A stretch of 64,000 bases of DNA from Siphonodentalium dalli (Eukaryota > Mollusca > Scaphopoda > Gadilida > Siphonodentaliidae), in assembly GCA_032622095.1 (NCBI GenBank), contig CP136068.1, positions 154,465,151-154,529,150 on the forward strand, given 5' to 3'. A program made the position numbers and the translations under genes. Positions 11,715-21,669 of the stretch are shown piece after piece. The notes below the pieces were generated by a model. That model did no database searches. It was not told the DNA's origin and saw only the letters and a program-made list of their open reading frames with translations. The number at the start of each line of letters is the position of its first letter. The first letter of the stretch is position 1.

Positions 11715-12030
11715 TGCAGCTCTTACGGATTAAGCAAAATTCATAAAAGTCCCACAATCCAACAGGCAATTAAAGAACAGAATTCCGCGTAAATCCGGGT
11801 GCCCAGGTGTGGAAAATTTCTTTTGCGTGTATATACAGTTGGTGTTCGAGATAAATCAACGAGAATATCGCAAAATTTCACTGAGTGAACATTTGGATGA
11901 ATGTGGAAAGAATCAATATTCGATCTTCCCATTCCAAAAACTGTTCTCAGCAAACAGAATACGCCGAACCCGGAAGGAAGATTTCTACGTTGATCACTTC
12001 CGATGCAAGCTAAATGCGCCCAGGAAATGA
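11715..12030 (+). pseudogene. Penelope-like retroelement, central and C-terminal remnants
   Basis: A plus frame reads SSYGLSKIHKSPTIQQ, matching the Y-x-LPKIHK motif that follows the DKGG motif in Penelope-like RTs. After a stop and a large deletion of the RT core, another frame reads SLSEHLDECGKN and then FSANRIRRTRKEDFYVDHF with CKLNAP. The EHL...R.KEDF...L..KLN layout resembles the C-terminal part of the GIY-YIG endonuclease of these elements. Together with 9,690-9,798 this is one element split by later insertions. Confidence 0.45.
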
Positions 12031-12320
12031 CGTTGTGTAAGGCTGGGTTGTCTGCCTTGACACTATGATGTCTCATGTTATTCTTGGACCATATATATAT
12101 AACTGTGCACACGTTACTTTAAACTGTGAATTATATTGCCAATGTCTGTCTGTGTTCCATAACAATTTACAGGGACCATCTCGATAACAATAGAGAGGTC
12201 TACTTTGGTACATTTTTTACAAGAAAGATAATGGATAAGATAGTGCGGGTTAGAATTTTCTAAAGTGACGCTGTGGTTGTCAGGGGCACAAAAGGGGAGA
12301 AGGGCAGAACAAAAATTGTC
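12031..12320. other. No gene recognised
   Basis: A minus-strand open frame at 12,114-12,335 contains a CKKC pair but no recognisable domain. Nothing else is seen. Confidence 0.4.
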
Positions 12321-12560
12321 GCCGATTTCCACCAAACTTATACATAATCATCTCCATGAGGAATCTAATGGTGTGGTTTACAACGTCAATAGTGGCGCCA
12401 ATTGAGTCAGGGATGCACGGAAGGGGAGAGGTACACAAGAATTAATAAACCTGTTTAGCGCCGATTTCCACAAAGTTGATACACATTCTTCTCTATGAAA
12501 CGAGGAATATAATCGTGTGCTTTCAAGATGGCACAAGTGGCGCTATTTGAGTCAGGGCTG
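12305..12560. repeat. Two-copy direct repeat of ~140 bp
   Basis: 'cgccgatttccac.aa.tt', 'atgaggaatctaat.gtgt' and 'agtggcgc.a.ttgagtcag' occur twice, about 145 bases apart (from about 12,319 and 12,461). Copy B repeats both. Confidence 0.7.
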
Positions 12561-12855
12561 CAGTGCAGGGAGATGGGCACCAAAATCGCACTTCCGCAAA
12601 AAAACCAATTTGGCATTTTTGGCGACTATGTTTTTCGGTGGTTACCATGGCAACCATGGGCTCTCCCTAGCTTGGCATGATATCCAAATCCACAATATAT
12701 CACCTCAGGATGTTGTATACAAAGTTTGTTGCTTTTACCATAAAATGCACGATTCACCCTTTTTTTTGACACGGAGCCGCCCCACTACTAGCCACATCCC
12801 TGCCCAGGAGTGGTGTTTATGATTCCTGGGGGAATATATAACGTTATATATTACA
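12561..12855. other. Dispersed-repeat fragment, no gene
   Basis: It contains 'gcttttaccataaaatgcac' near 12,731, the reverse complement of sequence at about 2,965. It also contains 'tagccacatccctgcccagg' near 12,788, the reverse of a segment near 190. Both point to ends of dispersed elements. A 'taccatggcaaccatggg' palindrome-like run is at 12,642. Confidence 0.4.
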
Positions 12856-13510
12856 TTGATCACGGAGTCTATTAAAATAACAACATATAACTGTCAATCG
12901 ATAAAATCGTCCGTTAGTGCAGTGAGGAATATATGCATTAATTCTGATAGCATCTTATTACAAGAACATTGGTTGCTGAAAGAGGACATTCCGTTTCTAC
13001 GATCCATCCATCAGGACTTCGAGGCAGAAGGTGTTTCTGCCGTTAACTGCGAGCGTGAAATTCTGAAGGGACGTCCATATGGTGGTATTGCTATTTTATG
13101 GAGAAAAGAATTATCACAACAAGCGTCATTTATATCATACGATGACCCAATAATTATAGGTTTAAAACTAGTTAATAATAACTCATCAATATTAATCATC
13201 TGTGTTTATTTGCCAACAGATGAGGCAGACAATGCGGATCTCTTTCTCAACTGTTTGGGAAAAATTCAAGCTGCTATTCAAGAATCCGACATAAAAGCGG
13301 AGTATGTGATGGGAAACTTCAACGCGAATGCCCGACAAAATACAAGTAACATGCGTAGATTCTGTAGAGAGGTTTCATTGAAAATTTCTGATGCAGAATA
13401 TTTCGGTCCAACATTAGATACAATTACTTATGTCAGTGCAGCACATGGAACAGTTTCCTGGCTAGATCATTGCATTTGCACTGAGTCGGCTGGGGATGCA
13501 AAAACTATTC
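12856..13510 (+). pseudogene. LINE apurinic-type endonuclease domain without its RT
   Basis: The 230-codon frame has no usable ATG start (TTG at 12,856) and begins with the endonuclease N-terminus ITTYNCQSIKSS. Catalytic-region motifs follow in order: LLQEHWLLKED (Glu kept), GGIAILWRKEL, VYLPTDEADNAD, VMGNFNANARQ and SWLDHC. The usual GDFN is GNFN in both large copies, so a catalytic aspartate is lost. The frame ends about 220 residues in, where an RT should follow. Instead the sequence passes straight into a LINE-like 3' tail, so the RT region has been deleted. Confidence 0.85.
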
Positions 13511-13645
13511 AAGTCATGGTATTATCTGTTATATATATAACCGATTGATTAACACTGATTTATTGTATTCTTATATTCATGTTGTAAACATGCTTAATAT
13601 GGACTTCTCAGTCTGAAATAAATCATATACATACATTAACCCACA
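13511..13645 (+). other. LINE-like 3' tail
   Basis: The stretch 'taatatggacttctcagtct' followed by 'gaaataaatcatatacatac' resembles the 3' end of L2/CR1-group LINEs that terminate in short ATAC-type repeats. It directly follows the endonuclease remnant and is inferred to belong to the same insertion. Confidence 0.4.
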
Positions 13646-14756
13646 AACCAGTTTCATAATTAGTGGTAAGACACACGTGTAATATTAGCGCGTGCGATGA
13701 CGTCACGCCATTATTTAAATTAGTGTAGGTAGTTAGCGACAAAAAATGCTCTGATCGATAAAAGTCGGATAAAAGCGCAATGTTTTAGTATCTTGTAAGA
13801 CAGCATCTCTAGTCTAGGAATTTTCTCAAGAACCAACTTTTTGACCGACGTAGAGCCGAAAATTCAAGATGGCGTCCAAGACGCCGGTTTGACGGTGGCG
13901 CACCCTAAAAGATTTGTTTCTCGATTTGATATGGTAAACATAACGAATTCCGACACATTATCTAATAACGGTGTTTATAGAATAACAACCGCGACTTTTA
14001 GTAAAAAAATTGCCACAATTATTCAAGATGGATGCCAAAATGGTGGCCTAAACATGAGAAATTGGGTTTTTTCCTTATTTGTTTATTAAATACTTCACAA
14101 TTTTCGAGATAATATACGAGAAGATATCAACTATGTGTTCATTATTCGATGGGACGACTTCTGTGGAAGAGTTGTGCACATTAAAGGCGAAGTAGTATTG
14201 TTCGTTATGGTAGAAATGTGAGGTAGAATATGTGCTATATAAAATGAATGAAATTATTCTCAGACTGTGTTTCATACTGTAAATGCTTAATAACCAACCG
14301 TGAATGACACTGATGTCATCAATTCTATTTGCGACACTACTATATGTTTGGATCAATTGAATACAAATTTGGTTCTCAAAAACAAGAACATATTGAAGGT
14401 ATACTGCAACATATCTTCATCGTCAGGCCTCGTCTTCAAATTACCAATACTTAAATTCAGTGTTTTATGTCCAAGTATATACAAACTGATTGAAGCGTAT
14501 ACTCGAAAGTATATTTGAGTTCGGAATAAGAAATAATATTATTTCCTTGTATCATATAGTGTCCTCGATTATGCCAGCAACAGAACATGAAAATCAATCA
14601 TGCACATAGCCCAGATTCAATAATATATACATATGGATATGTATAATTTTGTGTGTTATATTGTTGCTGGGATATACTCCAGGGGCCATGTGGTGGGAAG
14701 ATGGGATCAGTAAATTTGAAAATGCACTTTGTTTTAATAAATTGAATTGAACAATT

Positions 14757-15787
14757 CACTACTCACAACCACATCTGCACAACTCCGTACATGGTAGTTC
14801 GCTTTTTTAAAATTTGCACCTGGACAAACCGATTTGCAAACTCTAGCCACTTATGTGGTTGTTATCCATACAGGAACAAAAGAATCGTCAATAAATTTCC
14901 ACCCGAAGGAGTCACACTGTGGAAAAACTGTTTCACCAGAATCGATTATATCACCCTTTCTGTTCCGTCTCTATCAAATTAAGTTCCGAATCTTTCGCGG
15001 TTTGTTAAAAAGTATTTGAAGTTTTTATAGGCTGTTTATAAACTGAATGTCAATACAGAAAGTATTCTCCAATAACACTCGACAGATTAGATTTTTGTTT
15101 TTGTACGTGCTTATTGATGATAGTAATGCGAAATCGGCTGCTTGTGGTGCACATTTAGAGACGTGCATTTATGTTTATTTCCCACGAGAATTAAGCAGCA
15201 GTTTGATGCTCAGATTTTCAGCCTTATCACATTTAAATTGCGCTGGAACTTGTCTGGCTTATGATCGAACATTAGGTCATTATAGTGCCCCGGTGTTCGA
15301 TCACACAGTTAGACATGTTCCAGCCCAACTAAAAGTGTCAAGGCCGATAAACTTATCATAAAATTGCTGCTTAATTTACATAGGAAATGCACAAAAACGC
15401 ATTATGCCTCTAAGTGTGCACAAAAATAGCTGATTTCGCATTATTATTACCAATAAGCACGAGCAAAGACCTAATCTACTGACAGTTGTTTAGAAAATAG
15501 TTCTGTTTTGACATTTAGTGTATAAATGGCGTCAAAATTTTGAAAATGTTTGTTTTAAATCGCGAAAGAGTCGGGACTTAGTTCGATATAGACAGAACCG
15601 GAAAGGCGATAGAATCGATTCTTTTGAAACAGTTTCCCCCAGTGAGTCAGGTCCTGGAAACTTTGCATCTATTATGGGGCTTACAGTCCATATACCAGCC
15701 TGATATATACTGGTAGCACGATTTCTTTGGCGGTAACTGTTCATGTGCACGGCCTTTGCTGAACATTTCATGTCTATCTTCATTAAC
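14757..15787 (-). pseudogene. Cysteine-rich CXC-type pseudogene, left-arm copy
   Basis: Reading minus from 15,787, the sequence gives NEDRHEMFSKGRAHEQLPP, then (after a frame change) RATSIYQAGIWTVSP. It is interrupted by the 730-bp element at 14,915-15,644 and resumes as FGWKFIDDSFVPVWITT, ending in a Cys-bearing tail (CKSVCPG). It is the inverted partner of the copy at 17,640. The order EQLPP, YQAGIW, FGW, VW.TT and a C-x-C tail is that of a widespread invertebrate protein family associated with repetitive elements. The family is recognised from memory. Confidence 0.6.
14915..15644. mobile_element. 730-bp foldback MITE, CACTG...CAGTG ends
   Basis: The element is almost entirely two inverted arms meeting near 15,287. 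The left end is CACTGTGGAAAAACTGTTTC and the reverse-complemented right end is CACTGGGGGAAACTGTTTC. AGTCA flanks both sides (14,910-14,914 and 15,645-15,649). The right arm of the surrounding foldback has the same pseudogene without it (near 17,775), showing an empty AGTCA target. It has no coding capacity. CACTG ends recall EnSpm/CACTA elements, but the 5-bp duplication does not fit their usual 2-3 bp, so the class is open. Confidence 0.85.
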
Positions 15788-15947
15788 TGAGGTCAGGTTC
15801 GCAGATTTGTCATAAACAATTACGACGAAATGCTAAATACACTCAAATAATGGTGATGGAACATCAAGTACAACAAAAGGGTTCCTCGTAATTGACATCA
15901 AGCATTCCAAAATGTGCGCTTATCCTTACCAAAGACAAGGGAAGTTG

Positions 15948-16410
15948 TCCCCACATCTGGTTGTAACTAGCAATCTGATTGGCTACAATGCCACATTTAA
16001 ATCACCATGTCCACTGTCACCCTTGACAGCGGGGTATAAGAGAACGTGCGCGAAACATCGGGGGCATATTATGAGCACGTGAAACATCTGGGATATATGA
16101 ATGGCCCTTAACTGACAGTTTCCACCAACCGTGAAGTTGCTCTCGCACGTCCAGTTTGACGTCATCTGACGCCGGATCATTAGGTCGGCTACTGGATTAT
16201 TATTATTGGTGTGAATTAATCGGAAAATCCATGAAAATCACTGAAATTGAGGAGACATGGCTATTATTATGGGGACAAAATCGTTATCTCCGGCAACATC
16301 GTGGGGGACATGGAGATTTAATACCTGGATGTTTCGTTTTGAACACATCGGCTCCGACATCCAGGTATTAAATCTCCATGTACCCCCGATGTTACCGAAG
16401 ATAACTAATA
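15948..16410. mobile_element. 463-bp insertion in the left foldback arm
   Basis: Left-arm sequence 'agacaagggaagttg' continues at 16,411 as 'ttgagtcgcatcctg'. The right arm reads straight through this junction (reverse complement near 17,450-17,468). TTG is repeated at both edges. The insert starts TCCCCACATC and its right 128 bases form a long hairpin. No TIR linking the two ends was found. It has no gene. Confidence 0.65.
16283..16405. repeat. 50-bp-stem hairpin
   Basis: The left stem runs 16,283-16,332 and the right stem about 16,357-16,405. They pair with only a handful of mismatches around a loop of about 24 nt, and the inner 25 bp ('ggagatttaatacctggatg') is perfect. It lies at the right end of the 463-bp insertion and is identical in copy B near 54,961. 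Confidence 0.85.
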
Positions 16411-16719
16411 TTGAGTCGCATCCTGATATTGCATGGAAATGATGGAATATTGGAAGCACAGTTGAATTTTCTGAGCCCAATTTAATTGTACATATTGTAC
16501 ATATCAACTATGTTGCAGTTAAAATGGGATTTAGACTTGCCGAAAGACACAGTTTCAAATCTTTGCATTGGAGTATCATAGCATGCAGAATGATGTCACA
16601 ACAGAATCACGATAATATCCTTTTCAACAGTACAACGAATAATGAGATGTGAGATATATGTCCGACTAATCTACTGTCAGCTTCATCATATGTACACCCA
16701 AAGAGAATAGGTTCCACAT

Positions 16720-17140
16720 TAGGACCGACAGATCACCCTCCGTTACGAAGATGTTTTCCCTGTAAGGGTTTCAAATTTAAAGAGACATTCATTGACCAAT
16801 GCAAAAAAGTCGAGCTTGTTGGTGGTGTTTCTTAGAAAGTCATTCCAATTGGGTGGAATTTTTGTGGTAAGCCCCCACCTTACATTGAATGCCACAACCA
16901 CGTTTCTCTCACGTTCCTGTTTTGATACTACCCTTTATTTACCTGTCCAAAACCAGGTCTATTCTTCTACAATCTGCGAGCTTCATCATAACGTATGGAA
17001 TAAACATTGTGCCGATATACATGGAGAACGTATGCCCGACTTCAGGTACCAGTAAGTGTATCAGAGCACCCCTCGAATACCTTACATTCGACCTTTGGAT
17101 TTAGCTCTGCAGTGTATATGTAGTTAATCAGACGGGACCT
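16720..17140. other. Loop of the giant foldback, no gene recognised
   Basis: This is the part of the element without an inverted partner. Plus-strand frames at 16,792-17,055 and 16,889-17,104 overlap and contain several Cys and His residues (CFPCKGFKFKETF upstream, LTLNATTTFLSRSCFD) but no recognised domain. It could be a decayed internal part of the element's gene. Confidence 0.3.
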
Positions 17141-17639
17141 TCATGCAGCTGATGAAGTCACATTTATTACGCCCCTCCTTTCGCCAACTTTCGATATAGA
17201 TGGGAGAAGAACATATATTTCATATGCTACAAACCGATAATTCATCGATTATTGTTCACACTGTTGACAAATATATAATCGTGATCATGTTGTGACATAA
17301 GCATGCTATGCTTCTTCAATGCAAACATTTGAAACTTTTTGTCTTTCGAGAAGTCTAAATCCCATGTTACCTACAACATAGTTGATATGAGCAATTCAAT
17401 GGGCTAAACAAAATCAACTGTAATTCCAATATTCCATCCGATATCAGGATGCGATTCAACTTCCCTTATCCTAGTAAGGGTAAGCCCAATTTTGGGAAGC
17501 TTGGAAAGCTTAGCTCACAGAATGCTTGATGCCAATTACGAGGAATCCTTGTGTGGTTCTTGATGTTTCATCGCCACTATTTGAGTGTATTTAGTATTTC
17601 GTCGTGATTGTGTGTGACAAATCTGTTAACATGACATCA

Positions 17640-17950
17640 GTTAATGAAGCTAGACATGAAATGTTCAGCACATGAACATTTACCACCAACGAGGAACATG
17701 CTCTTGCTATATATCAGGCTGGTATCTGGACTGTAAGCCCCAGAGTAGATGCAAATTGTCCAGCACCTGACTTCTTTGGATGGAAATTGATTGACGGTTC
17801 TTTTGTTACTGTATGGATGACAACCCAGAAGCAGCTAGAGAGCGCACAGAGTTGATTAAATGTGTTTGCAAATCGGTTTGTTTCATATGCAAATTACTAA
17901 GAAGCAAACTTCCATGTACGAAGTTGTGCAGATGTGGTTGTAAGAAGTGA
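17640..17950 (+). pseudogene. Cysteine-rich CXC-type pseudogene, right-arm copy
   Basis: The frame reads NEARHEMFST, a stop, then TNEEHALAIYQAGIWTVSP, PAPDFFGWKLIDGSFVTVW and MTT. After a frameshift it gives AARERTELIKCVCKSVC and LPCTKLCRCGCKK before a stop. The tail pattern C-x-C-x3-C ... C-x3-C-x-C-x-C resembles the cysteine-rich CXC tails known from repeat-encoded proteins of cnidarians and molluscs. One stop and one frameshift show that it is dead. It lacks the 730-bp insertion found in the left-arm copy. Confidence 0.65.
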
Positions 17951-18886
17951 ATTGTTCAAGTCAGTTTATTAAAACAAAGTGCATTTTCAAATTTCAAAGT
18001 ATGGTAATTTGAATACGAGGCCCGATTATGAAGATGTGTTGCAGTATACCTGTACCTTCCATGTGTTCCTGTTTTGAGAACCAAATTGAGTTTGACGATT
18101 ATGGGTTTTGTCATTTGGTGTTTCCTAATTTCGTGGTAAAACCACTATTAAATTGATATATTTTATTTTTTATTTGTAAAGATCTCGATATTCAAATTTT
18201 TATTCCATTGATCCAAACATATATTAGTGTCGCAAATATAATTGAAGACATCAGTGACATTCGTGGTTCGTTTCTAAGCATTTACAGAATGAAACCCTGT
18301 CATTTTACATAGCACATACTGTACCTCACATTTGTACCAGAACAAATTATACTACTTCGCCTATAGTGTGCATGATTCTTTCACAGAGGTTATTCCATCG
18401 AATAATCAACACATTATCTTCTCTTAAATTATCTCGTAAATTGTAAAGTATTTAAACAAAAATAAGGAAAAAAGCAAACATTTCCATGTTTTGCCGCCAT
18501 TTTGGCATCCATCTGCAATAATTGTGTCCATCTTCAACTAAAAGTATGGAATGTTATTCAATAACCACCATTCTTAGATAAGCAAAACTATGAGGTGTAC
18601 CACCGTCAAACCGGCGGCCATCTTGGACGCCATCTTGCATTTTCGGCTCTACGTCGTCAAAAAGTTAGTTCTTAAGAAAATTCCTAGACTAGAGATGCTG
18701 TCCTACAAGATATTAAAAAATGGCGCTTTTATCCGACTTGTATTGATCAAAACGCTAACTACCTACACTAAATGACTTGCGATTGCTGAAGTTAATGAAT
18801 GTTGTTTTCGATGAATATTTCGCGTTGCTTCGCGTTTATTTGATCATGTGATAAAAGGTATCTCAAACTCGTTCTAATTTAATTGT

Positions 18887-18972
18887 AATTTATCAACCTC
18901 GTCCACTAAATTCTATTTGAGCCTCGGTAAACCTCGGCTCAAATCGAATTTAGTGAACTCGGTTGATAAATT
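18887..18972. repeat. 86-bp hairpin of the dispersed repeat
   Basis: 'aatttatcaacctcgtccac' and the following 17 bases pair with the complementary 3' arm around a short loop ('tcggtaaacctc'), with one or two mismatches. The same hairpin occurs at 33,215-33,300 and in copy B near 57,556. Confidence 0.85.
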
Positions 18973-19012
18973 CCATATAAAATAGAAACTCATGAGAGAT
19001 CCTCTATTTATG

Positions 19013-19534
19013 ACTCCAGCCGGACCTACTTGGGTACAGTCACCCTTTAAAATCAACTATAAAACTAATAATTGAGAATGTTTTTTATGGGAAACGGACG
19101 TTTTTCTCGCCTGAAAAAGTGAGATCGTGGGTACGATCCAACTATACATGTATATCTGTCATAGAAAAAAACCTACCAATGGTAGTTCATATTGTAAATA
19201 GAAAATCTTTAACTTTAAGAATGAGTTCGGGCCAAACCCATTATCATGACTGTAGTTGTTGATATTCTGCGTGGTAAAGTCGTGCAAACACCCTATAGTA
19301 ATCTTAAAGCACATTGTTGTAATTGATTTCTAACAGTAAGAATTCAAACGGGAATTCTTGAAAGTGTAGTCCTTTCAGAATAACAATGCATGGGCGTTGA
19401 CATTTTCAACAGCTCAATGTTCGATAGGTTGAAGTACGATCATCACACGAGATATTGCCATTGAAACGTATAGGTATAGGGGAAAACATAACCGTGCGGC
19501 TCATTTCTCCCGATAGACTGATATCGAATGAAAC
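19013..19534. other. Intergenic or 5' flank of the signal-peptide exon
   Basis: No gene, repeat array or recognisable promoter motif was identified. The last ~60 bases before the ATG at 19,535 could be 5' UTR. Confidence 0.35.
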
Positions 19535-19619
19535 ATGGCCGTGAAAGCAAATAGCATCAGGATGTGTTTCTCTCTTCTCGTCGGCATGTGCATACAGATT
19601 CTAACTGGATTGGTCGAAG
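19535..19619 (+). CDS. First coding exon with a signal peptide, secreted or membrane protein
   Basis: The ATG sits in a favourable context (gaaacATGg). The exon encodes MAVKANSIRMC followed by FSLLVGMCIQILTGLVE: a short basic N-terminus and a hydrophobic core, as in a secretory signal peptide. The coding run ends at GAAG followed by GTGAGT, a strong splice donor, after 85 bases, so the exon ends in phase 1. Phase-1 junctions after the signal peptide are typical of modular extracellular proteins. Downstream plus-strand exons were not identified. The EGF exons in this window are on the other strand and cannot belong to it. The identical exon is at 58,201-58,285. Confidence 0.5.
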
Positions 19620-20535
19620 GTGAGTGTTCAGTTGCTTGTAAGTGTAAGTGTAGAACATGTACTTGTTTGTCTCCGTGGATTCCCACGAACACTTAAAGCG
19701 GCTAGCAATTTCTGATCTCAAATTAAACTGGGTAATAATTGTTTGGTTTCTACGCACGACGCCCTCTAAATTACTTGGTCATGAAACAATAAAGAAATTA
19801 TTAGTAGTATACGATTGATTGATTGGGGTTACTGTCGCTTTCAGCAACTAAGGCGGTATCACGACATTGCCAGTTTAGTGGTGAAGCAAATCTATAGTAT
19901 AACTTTATAAGACATTTCTTGTAAAGTTCTAATATAGCATTTGTTTAAATGAACCTAGTTTATAATTGACACGGAATACCCCGATGAGGTGATCTAATGG
20001 GAATAAAGAATAAAGTACTTATTTTAAAAAATTGTATATCCATATTGGCAACGCGTACTTTATCACTCCATGCATATGTATACATTAGATGACAGCGACA
20101 CTTGTCTCAAAGGCAATGACATTGAACTATACTTTAATCACATTTTAGTGTATCTGGAAAATATATCTACAAATACAACTGAAATTGAGGCAGAAGCTTT
20201 TGCAAGTTACATGGAGCCTCGACCGCGAATCATTTGAAACAAATACACAGAACTTACAAGATAGGATACATGTTTAGCAATGCATGAATATGGACTAAGG
20301 ACCCTCCCTGATCTCTGAGTTTTGATTATTTGAGTTTGAGCGCTATCTGCGCTACTTAATATTCAGTATACATGTACTGTCAGCAACACAATCTTTATTT
20401 ACCATAAAAATACAGTCACAGCCAAAATATACTGTAAAAGTCACAAATCGGTTAGCAACTATACAGTACAATTTGTCTGAATAGCATTCATCATTTTCAG
20501 GTCCCCTATATTTGACATGGCATTGATCTCGTCTA
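19620..20535. other. Intron or intergenic sequence, nothing recognised
   Basis: If the signal-peptide exon is real this is its first intron. No second exon with a clear acceptor and open phase-1 frame was found. Confidence 0.3.
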
Positions 20536-21522
20536 AAGCCCGCCGCACACGTCGCATCAATGTTGTACAGCATTGTTGGGACGTGTGCGGGCCCCATTTT
20601 TTGTTGCACGCAACAATGTTTTGTTGCACAACATTGTTGGCAAGTGATCAAATAATTTTGATTGTGTTGCTTGTTGTAGCCAATGGATGGACAGCGTTCT
20701 ATTGTTAGTCTATGACGTACAGCGTCAAATCAAATGACTCAATGTGAAGAGAAAAATGGCAGTTTCCACTTCGATATTTATTAGTTGATATTCTGAACTA
20801 ACATTGAAAACTGAAGCATACTTTCAAACAAAATAGGCGCAAACATTGAGAAATTATATAGTATGACCGAGCGGAGTGGTTCCTGGTTTCGAAATGTGAT
20901 TTGATTTGATTTACCAGCACATGGCATTCTGAGAAAAAATTTCCTGTTCACAATCGGTGAATCATAGGTTCAGAATTCAGTTCAGTTCTCCAGTACTGTA
21001 CTGATGTGTATAATGTAGGTCTTGGTGAATACATTTTCTATCCATTGTTGTTCCACTTCCCATGTCTTGACAATATTGTAATTTGTACAAACTACACTGT
21101 CTACAGCCTGTACAGGTCTGAAAATTTAAATTGACTAAATCTGTAAATCTGAATTCTGTCTGATTGAATTTGAACCACCACTGGCACCAGCACCGATTCC
21201 GCCATTGATCTATAATAGCCAAACTTGACTATAAATTATATGCCGGTTCCTATAAACACCTAGAATTGATGGATGTTTACCATGAACATTTATAGTTAAA
21301 TTATACCGATTGAGAAATAACAAATATTTTAGAGAGCGAAACATCTGTTATGCAACCGTTATGGCTGTGAAAGATCCATCAGTCGAGTATTGCCCGATCT
21401 GGCTATTGTCGATCAATATGCCCTGTCTCTGACTCATGCGAGTCATGTCCATATTGTAACCACCATGACCTGTTCCGTGGTTTTGGTACTATAGGTCGCG
21501 GGTTCTGGAGTGGTATTCTCTC

Positions 21523-21555
21523 TGTGGAAGTCATGAATTATTCATGACTTCCACA
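21523..21555. repeat. 33-nt perfect palindrome
   Basis: TGTGGAAGTCATGAAT is followed by a single T and then the exact complement, giving 16-bp perfect arms. It is preserved in copy B at about 60,190-60,222. Confidence 0.9.
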
Positions 21556-21669
21556 TATGGAAATGCTGCTCAAGAACGTTGACCTGAGGCCTATAGAGCC
21601 ACACAACCGGACGGCGTAGTTGGATGAATCTCTGAAACCTGTACAATTTTCAAGATGTGGGTGTGTCAT
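21538..21669 (-). pseudogene. Transposase remnant lacking a helix-turn-helix segment
   Basis: The minus frame reads MTHPHLENCTG and then FRDSSNYAVRLCGS. Copy B has 24 additional in-frame residues at this point, including LGESTISRITESWRYWI, which looks like the helix-turn-helix of DDE transposases of the Harbinger/IS4 type. Copy A is therefore an internally deleted version, or B has a 72-bp gain. The catalytic domain is not recognisable in either. Confidence 0.3.

Larger units (their letters stand above)
13721..18770. mobile_element. 5.05-kb giant foldback element
   Basis: The ends are perfect inverted repeats, TAGTGTAGGTAGTTAGCG on the left and its complement on the right, flanked by AAT on both sides (13,718-13,720 and 18,771-18,773). 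Homology between arms continues inward from about 13,721-16,720 (left) to about 17,140-18,770 (right, inverted). The left arm is longer because it holds two extra insertions of 730 and 463 bp. A loop of about 420 bp separates the arms. Both arms carry the same cysteine-rich pseudogene. The uninterrupted target is at about 33,100. No transposase is recognised, so the superfamily is open. Confidence 0.88.
13650..19012. repeat. Dispersed ~310-bp repeat, interrupted by the 5-kb foldback
   Basis: The left piece (13,650-13,720, starting 'cagtttcataatta') and right piece (18,771-19,012, ending 'gatcctctatttatg') join to form the sequence present uninterrupted at 33,032-33,340. The right piece contains a long hairpin at 18,887-18,972. 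The two pieces are the host of the inserted element at 13,721-18,770. Confidence 0.85.

Noticed and set aside
13841-14518. Several 70-90-codon frames in the foldback arm
   Set aside because: They lie in the inverted arm, are not matched by equivalent frames in the other arm, and show no domain.
20863-20900. tRNA-like A and B boxes (gaccgagcgg; ggtttcgaaa)
   Set aside because: The boxes are too close together and no cloverleaf can be formed; the first is one arm of an inverted repeat.
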